Assembly (NCBI GenBank): GCA_905221605.1
Contig: CAJNDS010002468.1
Location: 970,001-1,034,000, forward strand
Source of the DNA: Symbiodinium natans
Taxonomy: Eukaryota > Sar > Dinophyceae > Suessiales > Symbiodiniaceae
Length of the DNA stretch: 64,000 bases
Direction: 5' to 3'
Shown piece after piece: positions 27,125 through 37,779 of the stretch. The first letter of the stretch is position 1, and every line of letters begins with the position of its first letter. Below the pieces are notes generated by a model. That model did not search any database, had not been told where the DNA came from, and saw nothing but the letters and a program-made list of their open reading frames with translations. A program made the translations under genes and the position numbers.

Positions 27125-29513
27125 GAGCCGACGTGTTCGAAGTACAACTTGCTGGACCACACGGCCTTGGGCCGCTTCCTGCAGGAGCGCCGGGCTTTGG
27201 TGGGTTTGTATAGGGTTTATCGTAGAGTTTGTTATACAGCAGCTTATGCTTGGTGATAGGGTTTAAGCACGGCTCACAGGGCTTATACGTTTGCGGGCTC
27301 TGTATGTATAGCGGGTTTATTGGAGGGTGTGTGTGAAAACTATGGCATTTATAGGGCTAATAAAGATTTGTTTAGGGCTTATTCTTGGTTTCACTGGTTT
27401 GAACAGATCAATGTGTAGGTTTGTGTAGGTTTAAGAGTTTAGACAGGCTTCATGGGTTTTTATTGCTCAGGATTTGAAGAAAGGGCTCTACTCCAGGGGA
27501 TTGATGCACGGGTCAGTGGCTTCTACAAATTTACGCAAGATGTTTTTTTTTGTGTAAACCCTTGACCTTATACACCCCAAACCCTGTACCCAACGTGCAG
27601 GATGCGCAGATTGGCCTGGTCAGGGTGGAGACTCTTGGCCTCGGGATCGGGAGGCGGTGAGGTCTTCACAGCTCAGGGCGGATATTTCAGCACGGGTTCT
27701 CGGGCGGGTTTCTGTAGATTTGCTTTGCATGCTTGTAGTGCTTGGGAGAGTGCTGCCTGCACGGTGCCAGAGCGATGCAACATGCCCAGACATGTCCTTG
27801 AGAGCGCATGTGCGTAAAAATCCTTTGAGGGCGCATGTGCTTACAAAGACCAGCCAACCCCGTGCCGCTCTAGTTAGTCTGCTGCTCCTGCGCGAGGCCA
27901 GTCTAGCCATCAATGCCATGTATACACAATGCCTGTTATGAAAACATACACGCCATGTTATCCCGATTGAGATGTGCCAAGGTACCTATACAAGTTGCAC
28001 GAGACCAAGACAGCCTTCCCACGTCGCCAGGAAGTCGAAAGCGAGATGTGCCAACTAGTGGATGGCTCCCAACGTCCGGCCCTTGTGACTTAGGGATACC
28101 TGGGCACAATCATGTCTATTTTATTGTGTACCATCAGTCCGATAAGAAACAGCTGAACTTTTAGTTTTTGCAGGGGTTCCAAGTTCAGTAGAGGTGACCC
28201 AGCAGGAGATCTCTAAGTGGGGAGAAGGGGCCAAGAAGGCCATCATCTGCTCTATCTCGCACAGCTGGGAAACTCGTGAGCACCCGGACCCGTGCCGGTT
28301 TCAGCTCGAACAGATAGTGAATTGCCTCTCCCTTTACGATGCAGCCTACTATGATGATGTGTGGATCTTCTACGATTACATGTCCCTGTTCCAGTTCGAG
28401 AGGCGCGGGTCGGAAGAAGAGAGCTTTCGGCGGGCCATGGCCAATATGCATATACTGTACGCACATGAATTCACACGTACCTTCCGCATCGAACGTCTCA
28501 CCCCGAAATCCATGTGGGAAGCCAGCCTGGATGACCCGGTGCGGGTGTATGATCCGGATGCTGGCAAAGTCATCGAGCGGCCTTTGAGAAGTCTGCAGGC
28601 CAACTTCGTCCCATACAGGGACCGTGGTTGGTGCAAAGCCGAAGTGGAATGGTCCTCGGCACGCGCCTCCACCGCCAGCCACCAGCGGATCGACGCCCAC
28701 GAAAAACGCGAGGACGGCGCCGAATCCAGGGATCTGAAAGGCAGAGTTCCGATGACCCCCGAAGTGTTTAAGGAGCAGATGGCCCAGGCGAAGTTCACTC
28801 ATCGCTCTGATGCAGACGCTGTGCTACAGCTCCAAGCCCGCATCTTTTACGAGAAAGTTTCCAGCTGTGAGACAGCCGTGCTCTCGTACCTTCCCAAGAC
28901 AGAAGTCGCCACCTTGGCACGGGCGCTGCCGCATTATCGGCAGCTGCGGGTTCTGCGCCTGATTGAAATCGATTGTGGACCAGCTGAAGGAGAGGCTCTT
29001 GGCCAGGTGGGCACTTCAGCTGTTCGCAACAATTTGCATGTCGTGGTGTGTCTTCGCGAACAATGTAGGCCATAGCATCTCACGAGACGTTGCGCGAGCT
29101 CACCATCCAAGGGGCCAACCAGGCATTTGAGATGTGTGGGTTTTTGTGGTTTTGCGGGGGTTCCAACGCAATTACTGAATATTATATGTATACATGTATA
29201 CATGTTGTACATGAATACGTGTTCTACATCTATGTTCTTCCCCCCCCCCCCCCATGGTACACGGTCTCCCCCGCATCCCTAAACCCTAAAACCCTAAAAC
29301 CCTAAAACCCTAAACCCTAAACTAATGTCTATACCCAAAAACCCAAAACCCTACTACCCTAGACCCTAGGACCCCTAATTAAGCCCGAAGCCTGAACAAA
29401 AAAAAAAAAAACTAAACCCCAAAACCACAAACCCTACGTAACCCTAAGGCCTAAACCCTAAACGGCCCTAAACACCCGAAGCCCTGAGAGAGCGAGAGAG
29501 GGCGAGAGAGAGC

Positions 29514-29546
<33 letters not shown>

Positions 29547-30072
29547 CAAGAGAGAGCAAGAGAGAGCAAGAGAGGAGCAAAGAGAGAGCAAGAGAAGGCG
29601 GAGGAGGGGTAGGGGAGAGGGGCGTTCGGGGAGAGCGGGAGGGAGGGAGGGGGAGGGGGAGCGTGAGGACGGATGGGAAGAGACGGACGAGGGAAGGGAG
29701 AGAGGGAGAGAGGGGAGAGAGGCGGAGAGGGGCCGAGGAGGGCAGAGAGGTGAGAGCGGGCGAGAGGGAGAGAAGGGGAGAGACATTAGAGGAGGGGAGA
29801 GCGGGGCCGAGGAGCAGGGTGAGAGCGGGCGAGCGGGAGGAGGGAGCGAGGGGAGAGAGGGAAGAGAGGGAGAGAGGGAGAGAGGGAGAGGGGAGGAGGG
29901 AGAGAGGCGCACGCGAGGGCGCGGGGGAGAGAGAGAGAGAGGGAGAGGGGAGAGAGGGAGAGGAGGGAGAGAGGCGAGAGAGGCGAGCGAGGCGAGAGAG
30001 GAGCGAGAGCGCGCTGAGAGAGCGAGAGAGAGGGCGAGAGGACGAGGGAGAGGAGAGAGGAGAGAGGAGTAC

Positions 30073-30117
<45 letters not shown>

Positions 30118-30273
30118 GAGAGAGAGAGGAGAGGAGAGAGAGAGAGAGGAGAGAGGAGGGAGAGAGAGAGAGAGAGGGAGAGAGAGGAGAGAGAGAGAGG
30201 AGAGAGAGAGAGAGAGGAGAGAGAGAGAAGAGAGGAGAGAGAGAGAGAGAGAGAGGAGAGAGGAGAGGAGGAG

Positions 30274-30315
<42 letters not shown>

Positions 30316-33300
30316 GAGAGAGGAGAGGGAGAGAGGAGAGAGGAGAGAGAGAGGAGTGAGGAGAGAGAGGAGAGAGGAGAGAGGAGAGGAGAGAGGAGGA
30401 GAGGGAGGAGAGGAGAGAGGGAAGAGGGCGAGAGGAGGAGAGAGGAGGGAGAGGAGAGAGGAGAGAGGAGAGAGGAGAGAGAGGAGAGAGGGAGAGAGGA
30501 GGAGAGGAGAGAGGAGAGAGGAGAGAGGAGAGAGGAGAGAGAGGAGAGAGGAGAGAGGAGAGAGGAGAGAGGAGAGGAGAGAGGAGAGAGGAGAGGGATG
30601 GGAGAGGGAGGCGAGGGAGAGGAGAGGGAGCGGGAGGAAGGGGAGGGAGCGGGAAGGGGAGAGGGGACGGGGAGAGGGGAAGGGCGAGAGGGAAGGGAGG
30701 GGGGCCAGGGGACGGGGGAGAGGGAAGGGGGGAGGGCGAAGGGAGGAGGGAAGGGGAGAGGGCAAGGGGAGAGGGAAGGGAGAGGGGAAGGGGAGAGGGG
30801 AAGGGTGAGAGGGGAAGGGGAGAGGGAAGGGGAAGGGACGGGAGAGGAGGGGAGAGAGGCAAGGCGAGCGGGAAGGGGAGAGGGACCACGGGGAGAGGTA
30901 AGGGGAAGAGGGGAAGGGGAGAGGGGAAGGGGAGCGGACAGGGGAGAGGGACGGGGAGAGGGACGGGGGGAGGAAGGGGAGAGGGAAGGGGGAGCGGGAA
31001 GGGGGGAGGGAAGGGGGAGGCGAAGGGGGGAGGGAGGGGGAGGGAAGGGGAGAGAGAGGAGCAGGGAGAGAAGGAGGGAAGGGGAGGAAGGGAGAGAAGG
31101 GGAGAGAAGGGGAGAGAAGGGGGAGAGAAGGGGGAGAGAAGGGGGAGAGAAGGGGGAGAGAAGGGGAGAGAAGGGGAGAGAAGGGGAGAGAAGGGGAGAG
31201 AAGGGGAGAGAAGGGCAGAGAAGGGGAGAAAAGGGGAGAGAAGGGGAGAGAAGGTGAGAGAGGGTTGAGGAGAGAGAGGAGAAAGGGTTGGAGAGAGAGG
31301 GTTGGAGGAGAGAGGGGAGGAGGAGAGAGGGGAGGAGAGAGGGGAGAGAGGGAGTGGGAGAGAGCCAGGCAGGGAGGGAGGGAGGGCGGGAGGGAGGGAG
31401 GGTCAACAACCATGCTGGGGCACACCCACTAGCCAGGCATTCAAATGCGGCGAAGCAGATTTTACCATCAAGGCACTTGGCGTAGAATTGCATGGCAGGC
31501 GGCTTCCACGACAGATGAGTTATGAAGCATCTTACGAAGAAGAGACAGTGTGCCCTGACTCTGTGTTGTTTTCAGGCTTTGGCGGATGCCCTCAAAGAAA
31601 ATACCACCGTCACGCACATCGACCTCAAACACAACAACATCGGTGACGTGGGGGCTGAGGCTCGGGTCGGCTGCCTCAGAGTCCCGCTGTGCCTGCCTGC
31701 AGCTCCTTGTTGTGTGTCAGGCGCTGGCGGAGTGCCTAAAACACAATTCCACGGTCACGCGCCTCGACCTCGCACTCAACATCATCGGAGCTCCAGGTGC
31801 TGAGGCCCGGTCGGCTGCCTCGGAGCCTCGCATTGCCTGTACTGCAGCTCCCTGCTGCACGTCAGGCGTTGGCAAGGAGCCTTCAGCAGAATTCCACGGT
31901 CATGCACATCGATCTCAGGTTCAACCGTATCGGTGCTGCATGTGCTAAGGCCCTGCGGGCTGGAATGAATCTGTTTGCTTCCTTCATTCCTGACTTCAGC
32001 TGCTCCCCTGATCGAGGCAATGCAAGCCATTGAGGCGGCCCTCGAGCGGAACCGCGATGTCGCAAAGCGGGCTCAGGCTGGCTCGACACACTCGCCATAT
32101 CGCTCTCGCTGCTTGCACCATTGCAGGTCTGAGAACTCTCCGCAGCTAGTTGTTGTTACTGTCTCTGCAGCCTATTCGCAGACGAACGCCGTCATACCGA
32201 AGCAGCAAACTTGCGCGGTACAGTCAGTTTCAGGGATTTCACAAGTGGCGCTGCTGTTCTAATCATCCTCGGGTTGTTCCGGCTACTCTTTTCAGGTTCA
32301 GTCCCAACGCAAGAATTTATCAGGTACCTGGCCTTGCTAGATGCAAGAAAACGGTTGAGTTGCTGCCAGGCCGTGGAGACTGAGGACGAGGAAGAGGGCG
32401 AGACGATGCTTCCCGGACATCCGCGTCTGCAGGAAAGGGCCGAGCGGCAGAGTGGGGATCAGACTATGCTTCTGAACTGCGCATGACCACGAGCCTCGCC
32501 TACCCTCAGGCTTTTGCGCAGCTCTTGAGTCAGAATTCCGTGATCGAACGCCTCGAACTGGGAAGTCGAAACAGAGATATCGTGGGCCTTGGAGGTGTTC
32601 AGGCTGTTCAGGCCTGGTCGGTTGCTCGGAGCTTCACTTTGCCTCCCTTCAGCTCTCTGTTGTACGTCAGGCTTTGGCAGGGTGCCTCAAGCACAATTCC
32701 ACGGTCACGCGCGTCGACCTCGGCGTCAATAACATCGGCGCTGCAGGTGCTGAGGCCTGGGTCGGCTGCGTCGGAGCCTCGCGACGCCTGCCTGCCCTTC
32801 CCGTTGTGCATCAGGCTATGGCAGGGTGCCTCAAGCACAATTCCACGGTCGCGCACATCGACCTCTGGCGCAACAGCATCGGTGCTGCAGGGGCTCAGGC
32901 CCGGGCCGGCTGTTCGGAGCCTCGCTTTGCCTGCCTGGAACTCCCTGTTGTACGTCAGGCTTTGGCAGGGTGCCTCAGGCATAATTCCACGCTCACGCAT
33001 GTCGGCATCAGGGAGAACCAAATCGGCGCTGCAGGTGCTGAGGCCCCGCCGGTCGGCTGCTCTGACTGGCGCTTTGCCTCCCTGCCGCTCCCTTGTCAGT
33101 TGCGTCAGGCTTTGGCTGGGTGCCTTGAGCACAATTCCACCGTCACGCACGTCGACCTCGAGAACAACAGCATCGGAGACGCAGGTGCCGAGGCCCGAGT
33201 CGGCAGCCTCAGGGCCTCGCTTTGCCTGTCTGCAGCTCCCTGTTGCTCGTCAGGCGTTGGCAGGGTGCCTCAAGCACAATTCTACCGTCACGCACATCGA

Positions 33301-33987
33301 CCTCAGGGGCAACAACATCGGCGATACAGGTGCTGAGGCCCGGGTCGGCTGCCTCGCAGCCTCGCTTTGCGCGTCTGCAGCTCCCTGTTGTGCGTCAGGC
33401 ATTGGCGGGGTGCTTGCACAATTCCACGGTCACACACATCGTCCTCAGGGGCAACGACATCGGCACTGTAGGTGCTGAGGCCCGGGTCGGCTGCTTCGCA
33501 GCCTCGCTTTTACAGCTCCCTGCTGTGTGCCAGGCGTTGGCTGGATGCCTCAAGCACAATTCCTCGGTCACGCATATCGACCTGAAGGGTAACAAAATCT
33601 GTGATGCAGGAGCTGAGGCCCAAGTCGGCTGCCTCAGAGACACGCTTTGCATGTCTGCAGCTCCCTGTGCGCATGTCAGGCATTGGCAGGGTGCCTCAAG
33701 CATAATTCCACGGTCACACACATCTACCTCGGAGAAAACCGCATCGGCACTGCAGGTGCTGAGGCCCGGCGGCCTGCAATAAACCTTTCGCTTCGCCCTT
33801 CCTCCTGACTCCAAACTTCTCCAAGGCAATGCGAACCATTGACGCGGCCGTCGAGCGCAACCGTGATTTAGCAAAACGTGGTCAGGCTGGCTTGAATGGC
33901 CGCATTGCAGAGTACTTTGGCACTGTGCTCGCTGTTTGCAGTTCTCAGTTCTTTCTGCCGTCAGCGCTTTTGATGCATTGGTTATAA
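27125..33987 (+). CDS. Gene B: multi-exon LRR protein, intron-poor copy
   Basis: Exons: 27125-27199 (YNLLD...RRAL, GT donor), 27471-27511 (DLKKGLYSRGLMHG), 27601-27656 (DAQIGLVRVETLGLGIGR, donor GTGAGG), 27982-28084, 28194-29006, 29069-29122, LRR module 1 from 31576, acidic linker 32370-32432, module 2 from 32510 and a terminal exon 33826-33987 ending in TAA. The phase between 27511 and 27601 does not close in my model, so one exon end there is wrong. Same domain order as gene A. All domain exons are stop-free. The intron before module 1 is 2.45 kb and holds a giant homopurine tract. Probably functional; the role is unproven. Confidence 0.82.
27982..28084 (+). CDS. Gene B exon YLYKL...VDGSQRPAL
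   Basis: 103 nt reading YLYKLHETKTAFPRRQEVES then EMCQLVDGSQRPAL. In gene A the same 103 nt are split 73 + 30 by a family F introner at 12701. It completes an Arg codon with the preceding exon (CG|G). Confidence 0.85.
28085..28193 (+). mobile_element. Family B introner, GT-AG intron
   Basis: GTGA on both sides. CTTAGGGATACCTGGG at the left, GATAAGAAACAGCT inside, GGGGTTCCAAGTTCAGTAGAG at the right. Orthologous to 12888-13061 in gene A. Confidence 0.88.
28194..29006 (+). CDS. Gene B N-terminal domain, single exon
   Basis: 813 nt, 271 codons, bounded by a CAGTAGAG acceptor and a canonical GT donor (CCAG|GTGGGC). Motifs: KKAIICSISHSWETREHPDP, DVWIFYDYMSLFQFER, ESFRRAMANMHILYAHEF, PYRDRGWCKAEVEWS, then a helical C-terminal part with FTHRSDADAVLQLQARIFYE and a leucine-rich lead-in (LRVLRLIEID). 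Gene A has seven introns in this stretch and B has none. A TIR-like fold is a guess from the motif order; the frame itself is certain. Confidence 0.9.
29069..29122 (+). CDS. Gene B first LRR-like exon
   Basis: 54 nt: AIASHETLRELTIQGANQ, between a GTAG acceptor and a GC donor. It continues into exon 31576 as NQ|ALADALKENTTVTHIDL, a regular LRR. Confidence 0.8.
29465..31400 (+). repeat. 1.9-kb homopurine (GA/GGA) tract
   Basis: Almost pure A+G on the + strand: (AG)n, GAGAGAGG, GGAGAGAGGAGAGAG, then GGGGAGAGAAGG units at 31080-31250. It lies inside intron 29123-31575 of gene B. Open frames of hundreds of codons on both strands (Ser/Leu/Pro-rich or Glu/Arg/Gly-rich) follow from the composition. 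Mirror-repeat purine tracts of this size can form triplex DNA. Confidence 0.97.
31576..32080 (+). CDS. Gene B LRR module 1 and cap
   Basis: LRR exons 31576-31659, 31721-31804 and 31866-31949, each 84 nt, with introns of 61 bp (31660-31720 and 31805-31865) starting GC and ending TCAG. A cap exon around 32005-32080 reads PLIEAMQAIEAALERNRDVA then KRAQAG. Gene A has six repeats in this module. Confidence 0.85.
32370..32432 (+). CDS. Gene B acidic linker exon
   Basis: AVETEDEEEGETMLPGHPRL then Q; 63 nt as in gene A 18576-18638. GA donor (GAAAGG). 32080-32369 is intron-like with no other exon recognised. Confidence 0.8.
32510..33763 (+). CDS. Gene B LRR module 2
   Basis: Nine LRR exons: 32510-32611 (102 nt), 32671-32754, 32815-32898, 32959-33042, 33109-33192, 33254-33337, 33399-33479 (81 nt), 33534-33617 and 33680-33763. 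Pattern ALAGCLKHNSTVTHIDLRGN then NIGDTGAE. Introns are 54-66 bp and near-identical to each other (GCCCGGGTCGGCTGC...CTCCCTGTTGTGCGTCAG), so exon plus intron form a tandem repeat of about 145 bp. Tracts across introns stay partly open, which makes long false frames. Confidence 0.9.
33826..33987 (+). CDS. Gene B terminal exon (LRR cap)
   Basis: Reads AMRTIDAAVERNRDLAKRGQ then AGLNGRIAEYFGTVLAVCSSQF...LMHW and ends L-TAA at 33985. The charged helix ERNRDLAKR is shared by all four caps (18128, 21939, about 32017, 33826). The hydrophobic tail may be a membrane segment. Confidence 0.75.
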   Translation, partial: AMRTIDAAVERNRDLAKRGQAGLNGRIAEYFGTVLAVCSSQFFLPSALLMHWL

Positions 33988-34009
33988 AAGATTTGCCCCT
34001 TAAACTCTC

Positions 34010-35560
34010 AACCCTCAAGCCCTATCTATGCCGGGTTTAGCTCGAGATTTGAGACAAGTGGAGGCGCAGGGTCTTGCCTTGACCGACCCCTCACGCATAG
34101 CTCGTGGAGCGGGAGGATGAAGAGAGGTGCCGCTGTGGTGGTTGGGTTTAGGGTTTAGGGTTTAGGGTTTGGGTTTTAGGGTTCGGTTCTGGAGCGTCGG
34201 GTTGTTTCGGCCAAGTGAGATTCGGTGAGGGTAAGGGCTTGCAAGTGCTTTCTGGCATCGGGCCTCCAGAGCTTACGTAGCACCTGTAGAGCAGATTCTT
34301 GCGGCGCAAGGCTCCCTTGAAGCCCCCCCCCCCCCCCCCCCGTCTAAAGAAATGCAATTGTAAACGCTTGTAAACGAACCCTAAGCCCTAAGCCCTAAAC
34401 TACACCCTAAACCGGCAGCCGGGCTGGCCCAACGCGGGGTGTAGCAGGTGCAAACGGTCAGTGCGCCAGCATCTGGCTCCTTCCCCCGTTCCTGCGGGTC
34501 TGCTTGTTCTAGACGCTTTTTGGCTGGAAGCCGAGGCGAAAATATAGCATCCGCATCAGCCAACGAAATGCCGAACCCTTGCGACTCGAATTGACCCGGC
34601 GAGCAACGCCCTCAGAAGTAGGAGTGCTTGTGAGCCTCTCCTGTTTTGCTCGCGCACCGCCCTCAGAAGTAGGAGTGGTTCAGAGCTGGGGAGTGCGTTC
34701 TCTGAAGAGCTTCCCCTTTCTGAGCACTTCCGAAACCCTTAAAACCCTCAAACCTGAACCCTAGACCCTATAAGCCTGACTTCTCAGGGACTGGACCCCG
34801 ATCCTACCGGAAGAATTCGAAGGAAAAGGAGCGCGCGAGACAAAATAGTCGATGCAGGGTTGAGCTTTGGGAGGGTGGGTGTTTTGGGTGTCCGGATGTC
34901 TTGGATATGGGGTAGGATGGGCTTTAGGGTTGAATTAGGACTTGGGTTAGCTTGAGCGTTGGGGTTTCGGGAGTTGCGAGCTTGAAGGTTCATGGGTAGT
35001 TACACGTGATGCTAGACGATGCCCCGACGAAAGTCATAATTAGATAATCACTTATCGCCATTTTCCCTGCTTATAACCCAAACACTAAACTCTAAACCCT
35101 AAAACCCTAATTAAGAACCCCAGTTAGGACTGGCCATGAGGCTCCAAGTAGGGTTTCACAGCCAATGGAAGCGACATAGGGATGCATTCCGCGCGCCCTC
35201 ATATCTTGGGGGTTTAGGGTTTATGGTTTATCAGGTCTAGGCCGGTCTCCCTAAAATTGAGCCTTAAACACGCCCTGCATGGCTCTTCGGGCTCAAGGTT
35301 TTAGGTACCCTGCCTCAAAATAAGCTTCCCTCAGAACCCTTACTCATAAAAAGCGCCGGTTAGGGTTCTGCAGCGTCATGAGATGTCGAGTCGTAGCCTT
35401 TCCATTGTTTACCGAGCTGGAACTAGTGCAAACCCTTCAGGGCTACAGCCCGGGACCTAAACCCTTAAGTCCTAAGCCCTAAACCTTGAACCTCCTTGCA
35501 ATCAACCCCAAGAATCCCCGCGCGATAATTTCGCACTCAAGATTCGCGGGCCTTCCCCAA
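34010..35560. other. Spacer between LRR and PPR regions
   Basis: Degenerate telomeric units, a C-run at 34324-34340 and a 29-bp direct repeat (GCCCTCAGAAGTAGGAGTG at about 34608 and 34660). No gene recognised. Confidence 0.55.
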
Positions 35561-35563
35561 GCC

Positions 35564-35596
35564 ATGGATCAAACAGGCGAGCTGCCGGATATGGAG
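35564..35596 (+). CDS. Possible initiator exon of a PPR gene
   Basis: ATGGATCAAACAGGCGAGCT..., reading MDQTGELPDME, before a GT donor (GAG|GTGCGC). Candidate start for the PPR exon series; no homologue tests it. Confidence 0.35.
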
Positions 35597-36370
35597 GTGC
35601 GCTTTGGGGTTGGGTACAGGGTTTACGTTTTTAGGCTTGGGGCGTTATAGGGGCTTCTTGGGGCATACTATGACTACGACTATATGGGGCATTTGGGTCA
35701 TCGTGGGCTTTGAGGCCTTGAAGTTGTGGGGTGCTGTCTGGAAGTTGCCCTAAGGTTTAGGGCTTAGGGCTTAGCGTTTAACTTCCCCCTAGCATTGCGA
35801 CGAGATCGCTCGAGTTTGCGTCTGCACCTATTTCTTGCAACAGTGCGCCGCGTGCCGCGGCAGTGCGTCGGTACCCTGGGCCGCATGCCTGGTTTTGTAC
35901 ATTAGCTTGTTTCCCAGGTCCCAAGAGAAGCGGCGTGCTCAAAAGAGCAACACGCTGGGCTGCGATGTGTTTTGCGCTACCCTTGTTAGCACGCCCGAGA
36001 ACACTGACGATAAAACCCATGAATCCTCTCATGTCTCTAAACCATGCCCTGGCCGAAGCCCCTGTGAAAACCGAAACCTGCAAGTGAAACCAACCTCAAA
36101 CGAACCACTATACTCCGCACCTAAAACCCTAAGCCAACCCTAAACCCTCCGTACCCGCCTCAGACCAACCCTCAGCCCAAACCCGGAAATCACAAACCCT
36201 TCCGTGCCCCCAAACCCCAAGCCCTAAACCTTGTAAGCTCTTGTCAGCCCTGTAAGCCCTGTAAAACGCTATAAACCCCAACCCTGAACCTGAAAACCCT
36301 GACTAAACCTAGGGCTTTGAGGGCTAAACCCGAAACCCTAAATCCCAAACCCACCCTGAACCGCACACAG

Positions 36371-36428
36371 GGGCTTGGTGTGATCAGCTACGAGAAGCTC
36401 ATCGAGTCACTTTCGGCCGGGGCGCTTG
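36371..36428 (+). CDS. PPR exon
   Basis: After CACAG: GLGVISYEKLIESLSAGAL. The V-x-S/T-Y-x-x-L-I-x-x-x helix A pattern is that of a pentatricopeptide repeat. Confidence 0.6.
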
Positions 36429-36826
36429 TAGGGATGGGGAGGTGGGGGATTCAGGGGGTTTGGGGTTCAGGGTCCGAAGCCATACACTAAACCTTAAACC
36501 TTAAACCCTAGTGTTGGGTTTCGGGTTAGAGTGTAGGCTTCTGGTGGGGTTTTCGGGCTTGTAGGAGCGGCGGAGAAATGGCTTCGTGGGAGCTCAGGGT
36601 GAAGGGCTACTAGGGTTTAGGGGTTGTAGGGAGGTGTTGGCGTCTGGGCCTTTTCTGATCAAGTCGCCTGGTCCCAAAGCAGCATTTTGCCCCTGGGCTT
36701 TTGGAGGGGAGTTAAGTCGTTTGGTGGTTGAGAGTTGACTAAACCCACTAGACGAAGCAAAACACCCCCCCACACCTTACTCATTACTAATTTCCAAAAC
36801 TGAGGGTATAGGACCCTTCAGATACC

Positions 36827-36898
36827 GAGGTGGAGCAGAAGGCTCACTCCAGGCTAGCGGCTCAACTGGCCAAAGCGGGCGACATGAGGTGGGCGGCG
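36827..36898 (+). CDS. PPR exon
   Basis: EVEQKAHSRLAAQLAKAGDM then RWAA. The LAKAGDMRWA turn and second helix resemble the middle of a PPR. The donor may be ATGAG|GTGGGC. Confidence 0.55.
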
Positions 36899-37704
36899 GT
36901 TGCAGGGTCCCCGAAACACATAGGGCTTCGATCTGTTTGGGGTGTAGGGTTTTGGCTGAAAGTTATGAGGGCACCGGGTTTAGCACAGAAGGGTTTCAGG
37001 ACTTTAGGGTTTAAGGTTTACAGTTTTTGGGCCTGGTGTGTTCGCAGCTTTCAGGGTGTACATTTACATGGTTTTGACCGCCAGGACTGGCGTTATATCT
37101 CTGGGGTTTTAGGGTCTCGCTGGCTTAGCGCTTCAGGGTTTCGACCCTTTTGGGTTTGGGCAAGAAGGTCTTCAAACCGAATGCCCTGAACTACGGCGCG
37201 ACGCCTTGTACCCCAAACTCTATCCCCAAGGCTCAGAAGAGCACGTATTTAAGTGTACCTTTAGGCCACAAGAAAAGCCCTAAAATATCAGTTCTGTTAG
37301 TTCTTGGAAATGTGGGTGTTAGCATTCATTTCCTGAACTTTGGGTGAAACGGTAAGTTTGTAGGGAACACTTGAGCCATCTAAAGCCCCTAAGTCTCTAC
37401 AGCCTTTCTGGACGCAATTTTCTAGGTACATGGACACTTCGTTTTTTCATTTGTTTTTTGATCTCACGGTCTGGGGTTTTAGGGTTTTTTGGTCTTGAGT
37501 TGCTGTCAAGATAGGTTTCCAAAGGGCCCCCTTCGTAAGTGTGCGAGGTTTTGGAGTTCAAGCTTAAAACCTGAACCCGAATCCTTAGGGTTCAGGGTTC
37601 TGACCCCTAACCCTAAACCGAAACCCTGAACCCTGAACCCTGCGTGGTAATTAGATGACTTCAGGGATTTCAGGGTTTCCAATAGATCTTTCACGCCATT
37701 GCAG

Positions 37705-37763
37705 GCAGGAGCTCGAGTACCTGCTGCAAAGCCGTGGGCCCTGTCCCAGTGCTCCCGGCATGG
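37705..37763 (+). CDS. Possible PPR exon
   Basis: After TTGCAG: QELEYLLQSRGPCPSAPGM, then a GT donor (CATG|GTGATC). Reads like helix B plus the inter-repeat turn of a PPR. Confidence 0.45.
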
Positions 37764-37779
37764 TGATCCCTCTGAACCC

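Noticed and set aside
28185-28802. 205-codon minus-strand frame opposite gene B
   Set aside because: Mirror of the conserved + strand exon, whose frame is supported by synonymous differences from gene A.
29451-31493. Open frames of 200-680 codons on both strands of the homopurine tract
   Set aside because: They are low-complexity Ser/Leu/Pro or Glu/Arg/Gly products of a near-pure purine sequence without stop codons; the region is an intron of gene B.
32483-33782. Long frames across LRR exons and introns (331 and 220 codons)
   Set aside because: They read through short introns that happen to lack stops and change frame relative to the LRR pattern; the 84-nt exon model explains the repeats better.
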